Part shown: piece by piece, positions 12,171-25,273 of the stretch | Layout: each line of letters opens with the position of its first letter | Position numbering within the stretch: position 1 is the first letter of the stretch | Source: Brachionus koreanus | Taxonomy: Eukaryota > Rotifera > Eurotatoria > Ploima > Brachionidae | Assembly: GCA_016987375.1 (NCBI GenBank) | Contig: PJRA01000216.1 | Span: 1,828,681-1,892,680, forward strand | DNA: 64,000 nucleotides | Reading direction: 5' to 3' | The notes under the pieces: generated by a model | The model's database searches: none | The model's input: the letters and a program-made list of their open reading frames with translations, nothing else | What the model was told of the DNA's origin: nothing | Made by a program: the position numbers and the translations under genes

Positions 12171-14516
12171 TAATTTTAGGAAAAATAATTTTTTGTTATT
12201 TTAATATTAATTTTGTATATTTATTTAATTTGGTTTAATTAGTTTTATTAACTGGAAATTTTTTGTATATTAAAATTTTTTACTTAAAAAATCTTTAGTT
12301 AAAACATCAAATATCTTGTCAATTTTTTAATTGAGAAAAAAAGCTAGATTTAAACTTGATCCTCTGAATTATTGATTGAAAAGCTAGAATTCATATTTGA
12401 AATAATTCATAAGTTGATAAGAAAATAATTTATAGATAGGATTCCATCAAGCTTATAATCATTAGATAAATATTCAATTTTTTTAAAATAATTGTCTGAA
12501 CTTGATGCTTTTCTCTCAGCAGTTCTTCAATTTTTTAATAAAAAAAATCATTTTTAGCTGGAGCAACTTATAATACTGAGTTATTTAGTCTTGATTCTTA
12601 AACTGGCATCATTTTTTAGATAATTTCTCTTGGAAACAACAATTTTAATTAGTTTTATTTTTTTTTTCATTTGATTAAAAGCGAAATAAAGATTTAGAAA
12701 AATTTCATCAGCATTACATTTTTCTGATAAACAGACTTAAATCATAAATCTCTATTTTTATTGATCCTGTTAGACTTTGTTTAAAAAATTAATAAAATTT
12801 AGAATTATTTAATCATGATAATCTAATCAAATATATTCTAGCCAACAGCTGATTTATCAATTTTTTTATATAAATTATTCTGATTTTTATTATTTTTTAG
12901 TGGAAAAATTCAGATTTTGTTTTGAGTTTTGTTGACATCAATAAAATAAATTTGTGACTAAGAATTATTTTTTTAATACTTTACTTTTAATTAAGTTTTA
13001 TTGTTGGAAAAAAATCTTAGAAATAATCAAAAAATAAAAAGATAAGATTGATTTTAATTTTTAATTTGTCTACAGAATACAATCTTTTCTCAAACTATTT
13101 AAAAAAATTAAATCTAATTTACACAATCAAGAGGTTATAAATAAATGCTTTAGCCGTTCAGAGAATATCGGGATTTTCTCCTTACTATAATTAGAAGACA
13201 ATTAAATTGATAAAATAAGCTTTTATCTTAGAATCTGCATTAAAATATTTAGAAGTTTTTATCAATTGTTTTCTTAAATAATTTATTTCAAAATGAAGAA
13301 AAAATTTAAAATTAAAATCGATAACTCCGTTTTAATATCTAGATAAAAATGAATAAAACATTTTTCAGGGATAAATTTAGAACAGAAATCAGAAAATTAA
13401 TGAAATAATGCATCATTTTAAGAAAATTTAAATTATTTTTTGTTTAAACTTAAACAAAAGTTTTTTAATCATATTTCGAACATTATAAAAATAAATGTCA
13501 ATTAAATTATATTTCATTTCAAATTAAATTTCAATTCCGTTTTTGATGAATTAATTTCTAAAATAAATACTTGATATTTAGATATAATCTAAACGTAATC
13601 ATCTGAAGTATATAACTAAGAAGATTTTTATTTTTAAGCAAAAAGACCATTTTTTTAGAAAATTTTTCCAGCTGCTGATGCAAATTTTTTTTTGCTAATT
13701 AAAAGTTTACTACTACAGAAAAATTATATATACTCTTTTTTCTAAAATAATCTGTATTAGATAAGAGTAGATCCAAACTATCAACAATTGATCTAAATCT
13801 GTTTTTTTTTTTAATATTTTCCTATAATATTCTGATTAGAATGTCTAGAAAAATAAATAAAATTAAATAAAAAAAATTTAATACTTCAATCATTAAATAA
13901 ATTCTTACCTTATGCTTCACATAATAGAGATAAGTTAATAATTTATTTTTTTTCTAAACTAAAATGAATACGTATTCATCGAATAAATTCAGGAATTTTA
14001 GAAAAAAATTGTTTACTAAATAATTAATTTTTCTCGATTAATCTAATAATATATTAGAATAGCAGAGTACTTTATTATTAAAAATTATTAAAAATAAAGA
14101 CAGAATCTAATTATTAAATTTTGGTACCCTTTTAAATAAATAAACAGTATTTTCTTTTGGAATGTTTTATCATTATAAATAATCTATAAACTAAATCTAT
14201 AAATAATAAATGATCATTTAATATATATTTTTACTAATCTTCAATTTAATGTTTGATTTTATTGTAAAATTTTATTGATCCATTGATTCTAAAGAAGAAA
14301 TTAAATCAAATTATTTTCCTTTAAGTCTTTAAGAACTATGAAAGAATTAATTTATTGAAAAATTGTAAGACTAAGCATTATTTAATGTAAGATTTATATC
14401 TAAGCAGTCAAATGTAAAAAGCAATTAAATGTATATAAATTAATAAATATTCAAAAAATAATTTGTCTAAAGGTTTTTTTTTTTTAAATATTTAGATATG
14501 TAATAAAAAGCTAGCA
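12171..14516. other. Gene-free spacer
   Basis: This is 2.3 kb of very A/T-rich sequence between the sodium channel and the GPCR. I see no open frame, RNA gene or recognisable transposon. It would contain the GPCR promoter. Confidence 0.6.
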
Positions 14517-16233
14517 ATGAAGTTTGCTATTTATTTTTTGTCTTTTTTATTGAATGTGTGTTATTGTACTCAAGAGGAAGTGCCATTAAGGATAAATAAT
14601 TCGACAATTTTATCTGGCAATTACAACTGGCCTGTTCTAAGTCTAAGTGTATTTTCTTTATTCGGTATTTTTGGAAATATTCTAGTATGCTTGACAATAA
14701 AGAGAGACCATGATCTTCAAACTAAAACCAATTTTTATTTATTTTCGTTGGCTATTGCTGATTTGGCGGTATGTTTAATAGTAATACCACTTTCCATTAT
14801 TCAAGATTTTTCAAGTAAGTTTTTTAACTTTTTCATTTAGTGTCAAATAATTACTTTTACACACTTACTAATAAATAAAAATTTTTATTTTAAATTTATT
14901 TTACATCAAAAAACCATCTTTTTAAAAATTCAATTTATAATATTTAATTTAATTTTTATTTTATTTAAAAGATAAGTGGGTTTTTAGTAAAGACCTTTGT
15001 GTTTATTGGATTTTTTCAGGTAGATAAAAAATTGAAAATAATTGATAGAACTAAAATAATTATTTTTTTTTTATAATTAAAGATATTCTATTGTGTACGT
15101 CCTCAATTTATCATCTGTCAACTCTATCTATCCTTCGTTTTATAGCAATTCAGTATCCACTAAAATCAAATCGAACAACCTCTTACAAGATTACATTTTT
15201 TATCATATTTTTAATATGGGCTGTTTCCATTCTTTTGTCTAGTATGATTATCTACTTGGGTTACACAGATATAAGTAATGTGATTAATTTTGAAACAAAG
15301 CGATGTATGCTCAAAAATGACAATTTTATTATTTACGGTTCAATTATTTGCTTTGTAATTCCTATTTTTATTATGATTCTTATGTTCTTTCTGATGACAC
15401 GTAAACTCCGTCAGCAACTTAATAAGCTTGATAAAATAGACAAAAAAATCGGATCGGATAAAAAAATGGGCAATAGAAAAAAGTCTAATGAATTTAGATT
15501 ACAGCCTTCTAATCGTCAGATCAAAAAATTTTCTAAATCCTTCGACAAAAGCCCCATATTTTCAGCTAAATCATCCAGCTCTAAAAATGAACATGAGTTT
15601 TGTAATACAAACCCAGGATGTGATTGTATTGCTCAAAATTTTGATGCAAACCAAAATAAGAGAGTATACAAAGACTATCATTTGCGCCGACATGCAGCCA
15701 GAAGTGTCATGCAAAGTGCTGCTTTCAAAAATTCAATTGGATCAATAATGTCAAATCAAACCAGCAACTACAGCCAAAATTCATTTCAAAAACAACTAAC
15801 TATTGAGTCTTATACCAATAAGACAAAAAAAAGAGATTCCATGTACAAATCAAGCACGTTTTTTAAGAATTATGAAATAAAAAATGTTATTTTAAACCAC
15901 ATAAATCAAATGGACATGCAAAATGAGCTTAAGGCCTTAAAAGTGCTTGGCATTGTGTTTATAGCTTTTTTAATAGCATGGTTACCTTATTGTCTAGTCA
16001 ATATTATTATAGCTATTTATTCAATCAACAAAATTAATTCAATTTTATTGCAAAAATTTTTAAGTTTTCTTACATACTTGGGTTATTTTCAATCTACATT
16101 TAATCCAATCATATACACAATATTTAATCGAAAATTCAGAAAAAATTTTGTTCAATTATTGAAGTGCTCAAGGCGAAATAGAAGACAAAATAAATATTTC
16201 ATAAGTAAAAATTTAATTTACCACAAGAATTGA
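14517..16233 (+). CDS. Class A GPCR, divergent amine-receptor type
   Basis: Exons 14517-14814, 14972-15019 and 15083-16233 join in frame to about 498 residues. A signal-like N-terminus (residues 1-18) is followed by a possible N-glycosylation site (NNST). TM2 has the LAIADL motif. TM3 keeps the aspartate that binds amine ligands (WIFSDILLCTSS). TM6 reads FLIAWLPYC and TM7 FNPIIYTIFNRKFR, with a short tail. The third intracellular loop is long (about 180 residues), basic and serine-rich, as in D2-like dopamine, alpha-adrenergic and 5-HT1-like receptors. Two oddities stand out. The DRY motif after TM3 is LRF (SILRFIAIQYP), and the TM6 cysteine before W is alanine. A Gi-type amine receptor is a reasonable guess, but the ligand is unknown. 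Exon 2 is only 48 nt. Confidence 0.85.
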
Positions 16234-17008
16234 GACTAAATTTCATGATATTTTAGTCTTTTTAATAAATATTTTCACCAGAAATAATATTTTCTCAATT
16301 TAAATTTAATATTTAATATTGCTTAGGGCCATTTTTAGGATAAGAATAGTATAAATATTAAGAGTTTAAAATGTATTATGAATTTTAAATTGTGAGTTAA
16401 TTTTATTTCGTATCAAACATACTCAAAGGCTTCAAATTAGGTAACTTGGAATCCAAAACCAACAACATTCTCTCTTTTAAAAAAGAGAAGCGCCTTACCT
16501 TTCAGCTTCCAAAGTTGCCTCTATCTGCAAAGGCTCAACTGTCTAGCTTATTTAAAATTAAAGCCATGATCTAATAAAATAATATTAACCTTTTATTTTC
16601 TGAATTTCCTTTAATAAATAAAGAATTTTTTGTAATTGCAAAGTAAAATCAATTAATTTTCTTAACATTAACCAAATTATTTGTCGGCCCTCTGGTGAAA
16701 TGGTACAAACACCGGACATTAATCAGGATGTCGAGGGTTCGAATCCTCACTCAGTTCTGGCTGCAATTGCGTAGGGATAACTACAAGATCGTCCAAGGAA
16801 ATGAAATGACCCTATGCTTCACAAGAAGCACATAAGGAGAAAAAAATGAATTAAGATGGTATCACAATCATCATATAAGCTAATAAATTAATTCTGATAT
16901 CTTGAGTTTTGAATAACAGAAAATTTTCGACATTTTTAAGATAACTGTAATTGAGGGTTTTATTAATTTTAAGCATAAATCTAATTTTTAACATTTTTAT
17001 TTTCAAAA
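16234..17008. other. Spacer with SINE
   Basis: Spacer between the converging GPCR and WDR46 genes. It contains the tRNA-derived SINE at 16686-16847; the rest is A/T-rich with nothing recognised. Confidence 0.55.
16686..16847 (+). repeat. tRNA-derived SINE
   Basis: The head resembles a tRNA, with a box-A-like tctggtgaaatgg and a perfect box B (GGTTCGAATCC, 16736-16746) closed by a GAGG/CCTC T-stem. No 3' acceptor strand pairs with the 5' ggccctc, so it is not a functional tRNA. A roughly 90-nt unrelated body follows, ending in an A-rich tail (ggagaaaaaa). No target duplication is clear. Confidence 0.65.
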
Positions 17009-18806
17009 TTATTTACTTTTTTTTTTGAATCTATCAAAAACATTATAAACTTTTTTATTTTCTTTTGGTTCAATTATTTCATTTTCCTCTTTTTCGATTC
17101 TTTCATATTCTTTAACTTCTTTGACAAATTCCTAAATAAAATTAATAATTAAATCAATATTAAATCAATACTTAAAATAAATAACCTTTAGATTGGCAGC
17201 TTTTACTGCTTTTTTGCGCGCTTCTTTTCTTCCAGTTTTACTTTTTCCTTTCATTTTTTGTTTAGGCTCAAAGTCTATCTTTTTCGGTTTCAGGAAAAGC
17301 TTCTTATTTCGTTCAATCATCTTTTCTTCCAATGTTTTCCGATCAACTTGTTTAAGTTTAAATGGATCTAATGAAATAAGCTCAGGCTGAATTTTCTCAA
17401 GCAATGCTTTGACTTCCCATTGTTTTCGCTGTGTTTTTGATTCGTAAGGATTGGCTTCCATGGCATCAAAATTTGCTTCGGCAGATCCTGGCACTAAAAG
17501 ACTCGAAATGCCATATGAATGACCAACGCCTAAGACATCCTCGAAAGGACAGAACTGTAAATTTTTTATGTTAGCATTATTCACTCTATGTTTCAAATAA
17601 ATGTCATCTTGTGTCATGTCATCAATATACTGCTCTTCAGTATCAATTTCTTCCTCATTAAATTTTATATAATCATCTTTGAATATAACTACTTCATTTC
17701 TAAGACCTGCAGCGATTAGATCTTTTTGACTAAAAGCCAAGCAAGAAGCTCCTGCATTTAATTTTATTGACTTTAGCTGTTTGTAAGTTCGAAGATCCCA
17801 AATATTAAGCAAGTGATCCAAACTTGATGTGATCATGTAATTTCCGGTTTGATTTATAGCTAGAGATTTGATAGCTGCTTTATGACAAAGCATTTTCACC
17901 AATGGCTCTTTAACATTCGGTGACCAGAGAGTTACAACTCCATTGTGATGACCTAAATGTATGATAGCATTAGCTGGATTTTGGCCCATCACATCGCAAC
18001 GTCCATGTGACGTTGAAAATCCAGCGACTTTTTTACCCAAACTGACATCAATATATGATAAATAGCCACATTCATTCTAATAAAATTTAATTTACTAAAG
18101 AAAAAATTTTTATTTTTTTAGTTTAAATTACAATCGATGATAATAAAAAGTGATAAGGTAAAAATTCAAGTCTGGTAACTCTGTCCAAAATTTTGAGACA
18201 ATGAAGTTCGATGCCTTGATTGTCATAAATATATGTCCACTGTCGTTGAGCAACAGCATACATTGTTTCAATATGCAACCATCTTTTTAATTTTAATGTT
18301 TTTTAAAATTTAATTTTAGAAAAATAAACTTATGTTGACTAACTTTACATCATTTATTTTTTCCATTACATTAATTTCACAGTGAAGCTTTTTAGTTTGC
18401 CAATCAAACGATGCAACATGACCAAGTGATCCCCCGATCAATAAATGCCTTTAAATATTTTGCTTAAAACTGAAATAAAGCCAAAAAAATAACCAAAACC
18501 TTCCATTTCTGGTGTAATTGAGACTATATGGTCCAAATTTGTCTAAATTCAACTCAAAATATTTCTGTGCACTAAATAAATCTACACTTTCGACTATGGC
18601 TCTTTGATTTATAATTTCATTTTCGTCCTCTTTTTCTAAAAAACTTTGAAAACAATAGAAAACCAAAACGTAAAATTGTATCTTGAAGCAAATTACCCGG
18701 ATTGTGCAAAAGCCACATCGTTCATAATGTGGTTAAGATCTCTTTTATCAACATTGATACGCGATTTGGTTGTTTTTTTGTTAAAAAACCGACTTTTCTC
18801 AGACAT
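17009..18806 (-). CDS. WDR46: WDR46 / Utp7-like nucleolar WD-repeat protein
   Basis: Six exons on the minus strand (18806-18697, 18643-18500, 18448-18344, 18282-18132, 18076-17186, 17131-17009) close in frame to about 507 residues. Signature blocks include [76 protein letters not shown] and [20 protein letters not shown]. These match the WDR46/BING4/Utp7 family, a beta-propeller of the small-subunit processome needed for 18S rRNA maturation in the nucleolus. The N-terminus is basic ([18 protein letters not shown]). The C-terminal tail is lysine-rich (nucleolar-type) and ends DRFKKKSK in a separate last exon. The gene diverges from dymeclin across an 850-bp spacer. Confidence 0.93.
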
Positions 18807-19652
18807 TTTTATTTTTTATAATTTTCAAGCATGTGTATTTTAAAAAATGAATAATATAAAACTAAAAGAAAGTAGACATACGTTTAAAAATTTTAATTAT
18901 ATTTTGAATATAAAATCAAGCATTAAAATCTAAACATTTTGATTAGCTTTTTTAAAAAAGAAAATAACTAGATTTTTTGTTAACATTTTTTTTAAACCTA
19001 CTAAATTTTTTTTTAAATAGAACTCTTGTTTATAAAATAATTTTATTATTATAATAAATTTCATGAAAAATTCATCATTGATCCAGTTTTAACATTTGTC
19101 ATTAATTTAAAATTTTTACTAATTTAATGTAAAATAGTTTAAGTGATTTGACGTTCTTTATTAATAAAAAATTGCCTTAAATGACCGGCCCATTTTTTTA
19201 ACTTGTTAGATCCACTACTTGAAAATCAAGTTAGGTGATTTGGGTTTACAAAGTGTTATCAAGTATCATAAGGTTTAGTCATCATTCAAAATAACATGAT
19301 GGTCAAATTTAGTTTAATGACGAATACTCAGCTGAATTTAGTAAATTAAAAATTAGAACATATTTATTTAGTTTTGATGAAATGAAAATTTTTACTAAAT
19401 TAACATAATTGCTTAAGACTTTAGAGAAATTTATCTCACAAACAAAATACTGATATGTATTTTAAATTCAAGAGATGATCCTATTTACATTTTTTAAAAT
19501 TATTAATAAAAATAGATAGTAAATTTATTTTGAATATACAATAAAAGGTATTTGGTGAATTTATTTTTTTATTAATTTTATTTAAGAGTAGATATTAAAA
19601 TAATCGACTAAAAACTAATTTAAAAATAAAATAGAGCAAAAATTTAGAGCAA
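18807..19652. other. Divergent promoter spacer
   Basis: This 850-bp region between the WDR46 start (minus) and the dymeclin start (plus) has no gene. As the only upstream DNA of both, it probably holds both promoters; I see no defined motif. Confidence 0.5.
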
Positions 19653-22600
19653 ATGGGCGCCGAATTCAGTTCATTGGATCAATTGAATAGAAATGAATGT
19701 ATCAATCGACTAGTAAATGAAGAACGCATTGATGAAAATGACCCATTCTGGAATCAGCTGCTCTCATTTACCATTAATCTACCCTTAACAAAGTATTTAT
19801 TTTAAAAGGTTTTCTTTTATTATTCTATGAATAGGAAATTTAATGTTATGTCCACATGAATTATCCAAATCATCCCAATTCAAACACCATGTAAATATAC
19901 CTGCAAGACCTAATTTTTTGGTGTATTCTACTTTTGCTCTAGCACTTCGAATATCGCCAGTATTAGCCCATTGATCATCATAAAATGCGAAAAGAACCTC
20001 GGCTATTTCATCGTAAACTCCAGTGCCTCCATTTTGTATCAATTTGCATAATTGGGGATACAAGGACCATCCTCCTGAATACCCTACACCATTTACTGGT
20101 GCATGAAACCCATTCTTATTCGAGTCTTTTAATTGAAATGTATGACCTCCTGCATTTAAGCCCAAAACTATTTTTTTTCTTGGAACATTTTGTTCAATTA
20201 AATAAAAAATAGTTGAGTTTGAGTTTAAAAGTGCATCGTATCCTTTTTCTTCTGGGCGAGCAAATAAAGGTGATGCATAAGCTGTGTAAGTATTATAAAT
20301 AGTATTATAATCATAGCACATAACGTTTATAAAATCCAAATATTTTGACAAACCATCAAGATCAAAACAGTCTTTTATTATGTTAATTCCAGCTCCGATT
20401 GCAGCGCTTAGTTGTAAATTAAGAGAATTTTTTTCTAGTTGAAAGCGAAATTTTTGTAGTAAAAGGGTGAATTTAAATTTATCTTCATTGCATGGATATT
20501 CCCAGTCAAAATCAATGCCATCAAAATCGAAATTTCTAGCTATATTGAGAGTATTCATTACAAACAAATCAATTTTTGATTCATTTTTTACTATTTAATG
20601 CATGGCTGTGGCATTTGTTGCCAAAGAAATAATTGTTTTAATAGATGGATTTAGTTTTTTGAGATTGTTTATCTTTCTCATAACGTTTGAGCAATCATAA
20701 GGTTTTTGAACAATAGCAGGACTAGGTTGGTCTGAATTTTCGTGAACGCATCCGATCAGAATTATGTGGGTGCAAAGATCGATAGGAATCGACTCAGGCT
20801 TTAGAGTTTGTGGCTCATAGACATAGTAACATGGGAAAATATAATCATTTTGACCATTTATCAAAGCTACACTTGCTGAAATAAAAAATAAAATTATGCT
20901 AGAAATTGGCATTTTATCAAATTTATTTTTAAAAATTAATGAATATTTTGTTTTTTTGCCCAAATATTTTAATACCTGTGTAAAAAATTTGTCCTATTAA
21001 TATTAATAAAATATTAAAATTTAAAGAGCGAATTCAAAAAAATTGGATGAAAGCATTGCTTTAAGTTGTCAAAAATTTCATCAAAACAATCCTTCAAGCG
21101 GCAATTACTCATCATTGATACGAGTATTTTCAAGAAGGGCTAATGCAACAAGAAGAATGACTGACAAGTAATTTTTATTTTTTTTATTTAATCTCAAAAT
21201 TAACGAATTTTAAAGTAAATTAATGATTTTGCATACAACAAATGCATTGTTTATAATCAGATGTATAACAAAATATTTAATTGAAATCGAAAACGAATTA
21301 GCTCTTCTAGAACAAATGAATTTTCGATCAGATGAAGCTAACCTTGAATTGGAAAAAGAGACTGAATCAAATTTTGATAATCAGAATGATTATTCCACTG
21401 ATAGTTCAACTGCTTCACCAAAGAGACTATACAACCCGAATAAAAATTATCGTATGTCCAAATCTAAATCTAATCATGAGTCAGCTCTTCTCGATTCCCA
21501 AGAAAATTCGTTTGGTAATGAAAGTGATTCTGATATGCCACAAAACAATGATTTAGTTGAATCTAATTCGAAAAAACATGAGAATATTCTCTATATGTTA
21601 ATTAAAAACATCATTCAACTTTGTACTGAAGTTCCTGTAAAGTAAATATTTTAAAAAATTGTTTAAATTTAAAGTAGAAATTTATTTTATGTCATATTTT
21701 GTAAATTTATTTTAAATTGTAAACATAACAAGGTTGCTTAGCACTATGTTTATCTAAATGATAATAGAAAAGTCAGAGAATATTAGCTAAAACAGTGGTT
21801 TTTTGACAAAGTGGTCAATTTTATGTGACCATCAAATATCGTAATCAATACTGTGTAATTGATAAAGAAAATTAAGATAATTTAAAAGACAGCATTAAAT
21901 TATTTATACTATTTAATTATTAAAAATTAAATTTTTTAAATATTTTTATTAATTTTTAAAGATCTTACACGTACAATCTTCATTTAGAAGCTTTGAATAC
22001 TGTTCTTATACTTTTATCAAGTCAAATGTATTCAAAAACACCAGCAAATGAATCCTTAATATTCGATACCTTTATGCAAAAAATGGAGTAAGAAGCTAAC
22101 AATTTAATTAAATACTTAAGAAATGTTTAATTTTATACAAAAGTCGATTTGTATCAGACTTTGTGAGAGTACTATTAAAAAATTTGATTCAACAAATGCC
22201 ACCTCCTTCCAATATTCATAATTTATCATCTTATTTGTCAAATGAAGAGCAAAACCAACGATCTTTTGTGTCAAGTGTAGCTAGTGGTCTTTGGTCGGTA
22301 ATGACTTTTGGTTTTGGTTCAGCAAAAACTTCGACCGATCAGTCAAATCAAGAGGATGAAACCGAAAAATCTTTTTTGTCCAATCTTTCAAATGATAGTT
22401 CAAACCAGAATCAGGATGAGCAGTTAGATTGTTCTAGCCGATATCTTGCTTGGCAAAGTTGTCATATACTTCTTGTTTTATCAAATAATTGCACTAATGA
22501 ATCCTTATACAATCCGTATAGATTAGCTCTTTTTCATTTCACAGATACACAAAACACTCCGACAAATTTGCCGAATTCTGAACCTTTGCCTTGGTTCAGC

Positions 22601-23948
22601 ATCGACTTTTCGAAGCTGTTCCAGATGTTTACCCAAACAGTGCATACTGACCAATATTCTTTGCTTCTCTACATGCTCATTCATCGCAATCAACATTTTA
22701 AAATGTTCATTTTATCTAGACTACAAATTGATTCACTGGTATACAAAAAAAAATTCTAAAAATATTTATTATTGATTAATAATTATTGTTAAAGATATTT
22801 TTAATAATATTTTTTGTCATTTATGTAATAATTTTAGAAAAATATTTTTTTAAAAAGGTAATGCCTCTTTTAAAAGTAATATTCACGGCACCGGAAAGAA
22901 ACTCTCATCATATATACATGACTTTGATAATTATTTTAATTCTAAGTGAAGACGATATCTTTAACAAAACCATTCACACAATAGTAAATTATTAACCTTT
23001 TATTTTATAAAAAAAAATAGTTGAAATTAATTTTTAGACAATAAAAAAATTGATTTGGTACACAGAAAGATCTCTTTCTGAAATAAGCCTTGGTGGTTTA
23101 TTAATTTTGGTTCTTATTCGAACAATTCAATTTAATATGACCAGAATGCGTGACAAATATTTGCACACAAATTGCTTAGCTGCACTGGCTAATATGTCAA
23201 GTAAATTCCAAAATTTGCATCCTTATGTTTGCCAGCGTATCAATAGGTAGCTTTTGAAAAAATTTGACATTAAAAAAAATATTTCATTTTGTTCATAGTT
23301 TATTTAATATGTTGACTAGAAAAAGAACAAAAATTATAACCCAAATAAATGAAGAAAATTCGAAAAATGATACTGAAAAGAATGAAACAGCTAGCAAAGA
23401 TTTGGTAAAATAAATTATATAAGAAATAATTGGATAATGATTCTTAGTTACAAGATTTGAGTATAATTGAAGAGTTGATGAAAATGGTATTAGAAATAAT
23501 CAATTCTTGTCTAACAAATAGTTTACACCACAATTCGGACCTAGTTTATTCGATTTTGTATCATAAGTCAATATATCTTCAATTTCGTGATCATCCCACT
23601 TTCCAAGATCTAACACAGAATATAGATACCGTGATTACACGTTTTTCGCACGAAATTGAAAGTGTAGAAGATAAAACGATTGAAAATTTAAGAGAAATAA
23701 TTACAATGGGAGCAAAACAATTTTCGAGAGAAAGATTTAGAGTAAACATCTACTACTCTATTGATGAATTTTTCTAATTAAATTTTTTTTTCCAGAAATT
23801 TCCTGAACTTAAATTCAAATATGTGGAAGAGGATCAGCCAGAAGATTTTTTTGTTCCTTACGTTTGGTCGTTGGTATACAAATACTCAAATCTTTATTGG
23901 ATAGATCATACGATTGATCTTTTCAATTCTCCCAACAACAACAGATAA
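19653..23948 (+). CDS. DYM: Dymeclin
   Basis: Ten exons (19653-19792, 21027-21167, 21216-21641, 21962-22087, 22144-22738, 22858-22983, 23038-23246, 23299-23404, 23448-23741, 23796-23948) close in frame to about 771 residues, against about 670 in human. Family blocks include [12 protein letters not shown] near the start, [98 protein letters not shown] and [19 protein letters not shown]. The N-terminus is Met-Gly, so N-myristoylation is likely as in the human protein. Dymeclin is a Golgi-associated peripheral protein needed for secretory traffic. A serine-rich insert in exon 3 and a longer exon 5 linker explain the extra length. Intron 1 (19793-21026) contains a chitinase-like gene on the other strand. 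Confidence 0.96.
19796..19801 (-). terminator. AATAAA poly(A) signal overlapping the chitinase stop
   Basis: On the minus strand the end of the chitinase frame reads tta aaa TAA ata, so the stop codon sits inside AATAAA. Cleavage 10-30 nt downstream would fall inside dymeclin exon 1, on the opposite strand. The hexamer is common in A/T-rich DNA, so this is suggestive only. Confidence 0.45.
19797..20912 (-). CDS. GH18 chitinase-like protein with in-frame stop
   Basis: An intronless minus-strand frame of about 371 codons inside dymeclin intron 1. It starts with a signal peptide ([20 protein letters not shown]) and runs through a GH18 barrel: [18 protein letters not shown], then the catalytic [11 protein letters not shown] with the acid-base glutamate, then INVMCYDYN and [11 protein letters not shown]. 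The family hydrolyses chitin beta-1,4 links outside the cell. A single TAA (20595-20597) falls in frame between TNATAMH and IVKNESK. Both sides are otherwise open and colinear with the family, so it looks like one nonsense change rather than an intron. The usual SxGG strand is also degraded (SLATN). It may be a young pseudogene, a readthrough gene or a sequence error. The Met at 20963 is an alternative start, but 20912 puts the signal peptide first. Confidence 0.75.
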
Positions 23949-24558
23949 TTTATTTTCTACGCAATGAAAAATATTAAATTTTATTTTATTTTAAGAAAAA
24001 AATGTTCATATTGGTTTTTTTTTTATTTATTAAGATCATAATCTAATCAATTATAATAATTTTAAAAGCATACACTCAATAAATTTGAATTAAAAAAAAA
24101 TTTTAAACAAATTCGAAAAAAATTTAAAATGAGAATCTCAGATTAAGTCCGATATTTTTAGTTTTCTTAAATTAAAATCTTTTCATTTGTCTTAATTTGA
24201 AGAAATGTTCAAGTAAAAGTTTGAAATCAATTTATCAAATAAATCAAACCTAAATATTTAAATAAAAAAATTTCTTTTTATCTGAGTTTATTTTTAATTA
24301 TTTTCATTAATATTAATTGTCTAGCCACACAATTTTTATTTTTTAAGATAAAAAATAGGTATAAAATTTTCTGGAAAATTATATTTCAATCAATTCATTT
24401 TTTGTTTTAAATATTTGTTTTTTGACTTTAAAGAATAAGACAAAAAGCAAGTTTGAATTGCAATCTAAACACAGATAGTCAATTCAAAATTAAAATTTTT
24501 TAAAAATTATTTGTTATAATTTTAGTTTAACGGGCAAATACGATCTTTGATTTTAAAA
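23949..24558. other. Spacer
   Basis: A/T-rich 0.6-kb gap between dymeclin and LSM2. It would hold the LSM2 promoter, but nothing specific is recognised. Confidence 0.5.
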
Positions 24559-25013
24559 ATGGTAAATTTCCTTTAATCGTAAAACAAGAAAAAAATGCTC
24601 TTTCTATAAATTTTAGCTATTTTATTCATTCTTTAAATCCCTTGTTGGGAAAGAAGTGATAGTAGAATTAAAAAATGATCTCAGGTTTGTCTTAATAATT
24701 TATTTTTTTCTAAAATTGATAATTTCTTTAGTATTCACGGAACACTGCATTCAGTTGATCAATATTTGAATATAAAATTGCTTGATATTAGTGTTACAGA
24801 TCCAGAAAAATTTCCCCACATGGTATGATTTTTTCTAGCTATTTTTTTTTTTCTAAAAATTGGTTAAATTATTTGTTTTAGCAATCTGTTAGAAATTGTT
24901 TCATAAGAGGAAGTGTTGTAAGATATGTTCAATTACCAGCCGATGAAGTAGATACACAACTTCTTCAGGATGCGGCAAGAAAAGAAGCTATGCAGAGCAC
25001 TGCCAATAAATAA
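24559..25013 (+). CDS. LSM2: LSM2, U6 snRNA-associated Sm-like protein
   Basis: Four exons (24559-24561, 24617-24684, 24732-24822, 24882-25013) give 97 residues, against 95 in human. The first coding exon is just the ATG. The product reads LFYSFFKSLVGKEVIVELKN at the N-terminus, then an Sm1 motif with HGTLHSVDQYLNIKL, then the Sm2 motif CFIRGSVVRYV, and ends LPADEVDTQLLQDAARKEAM. Near identity with animal LSM2 is plain. It is part of the LSM2-8 ring that binds the U6 3' oligo-U tail in the nucleus, and of the LSM1-7 ring in mRNA decay. The same gene neighbourhood also holds a minor-spliceosome intron, but no functional link is implied. Confidence 0.96.
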
Positions 25014-25273
25014 ATAACAATTAATAGATTTTAAACTGATTCAAATTTCCTTTATTAATATAAATAAATTTTTCTCTATTAAAAATAAATTTTTGTAAAT
25101 TAATAGTTAATAATCAAAAAGAGAATTTTTATTTTCAATTTAGACTTTTTTTTAATTTCAAAAGAAGCAATAAATTTTGCAGGGCTTGATTTTTCATTCA
25201 TTTTATTTAAAATTTTTAAATGAATATTCTAAACAATGCAAATATTACTTGGTAAAAATATGGTTTAATATAA

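Noticed and set aside
16686..16760. tRNA gene
   Set aside because: Box A and B are present, but no 3' strand pairs with the acceptor 5' end; it is the head of a SINE.
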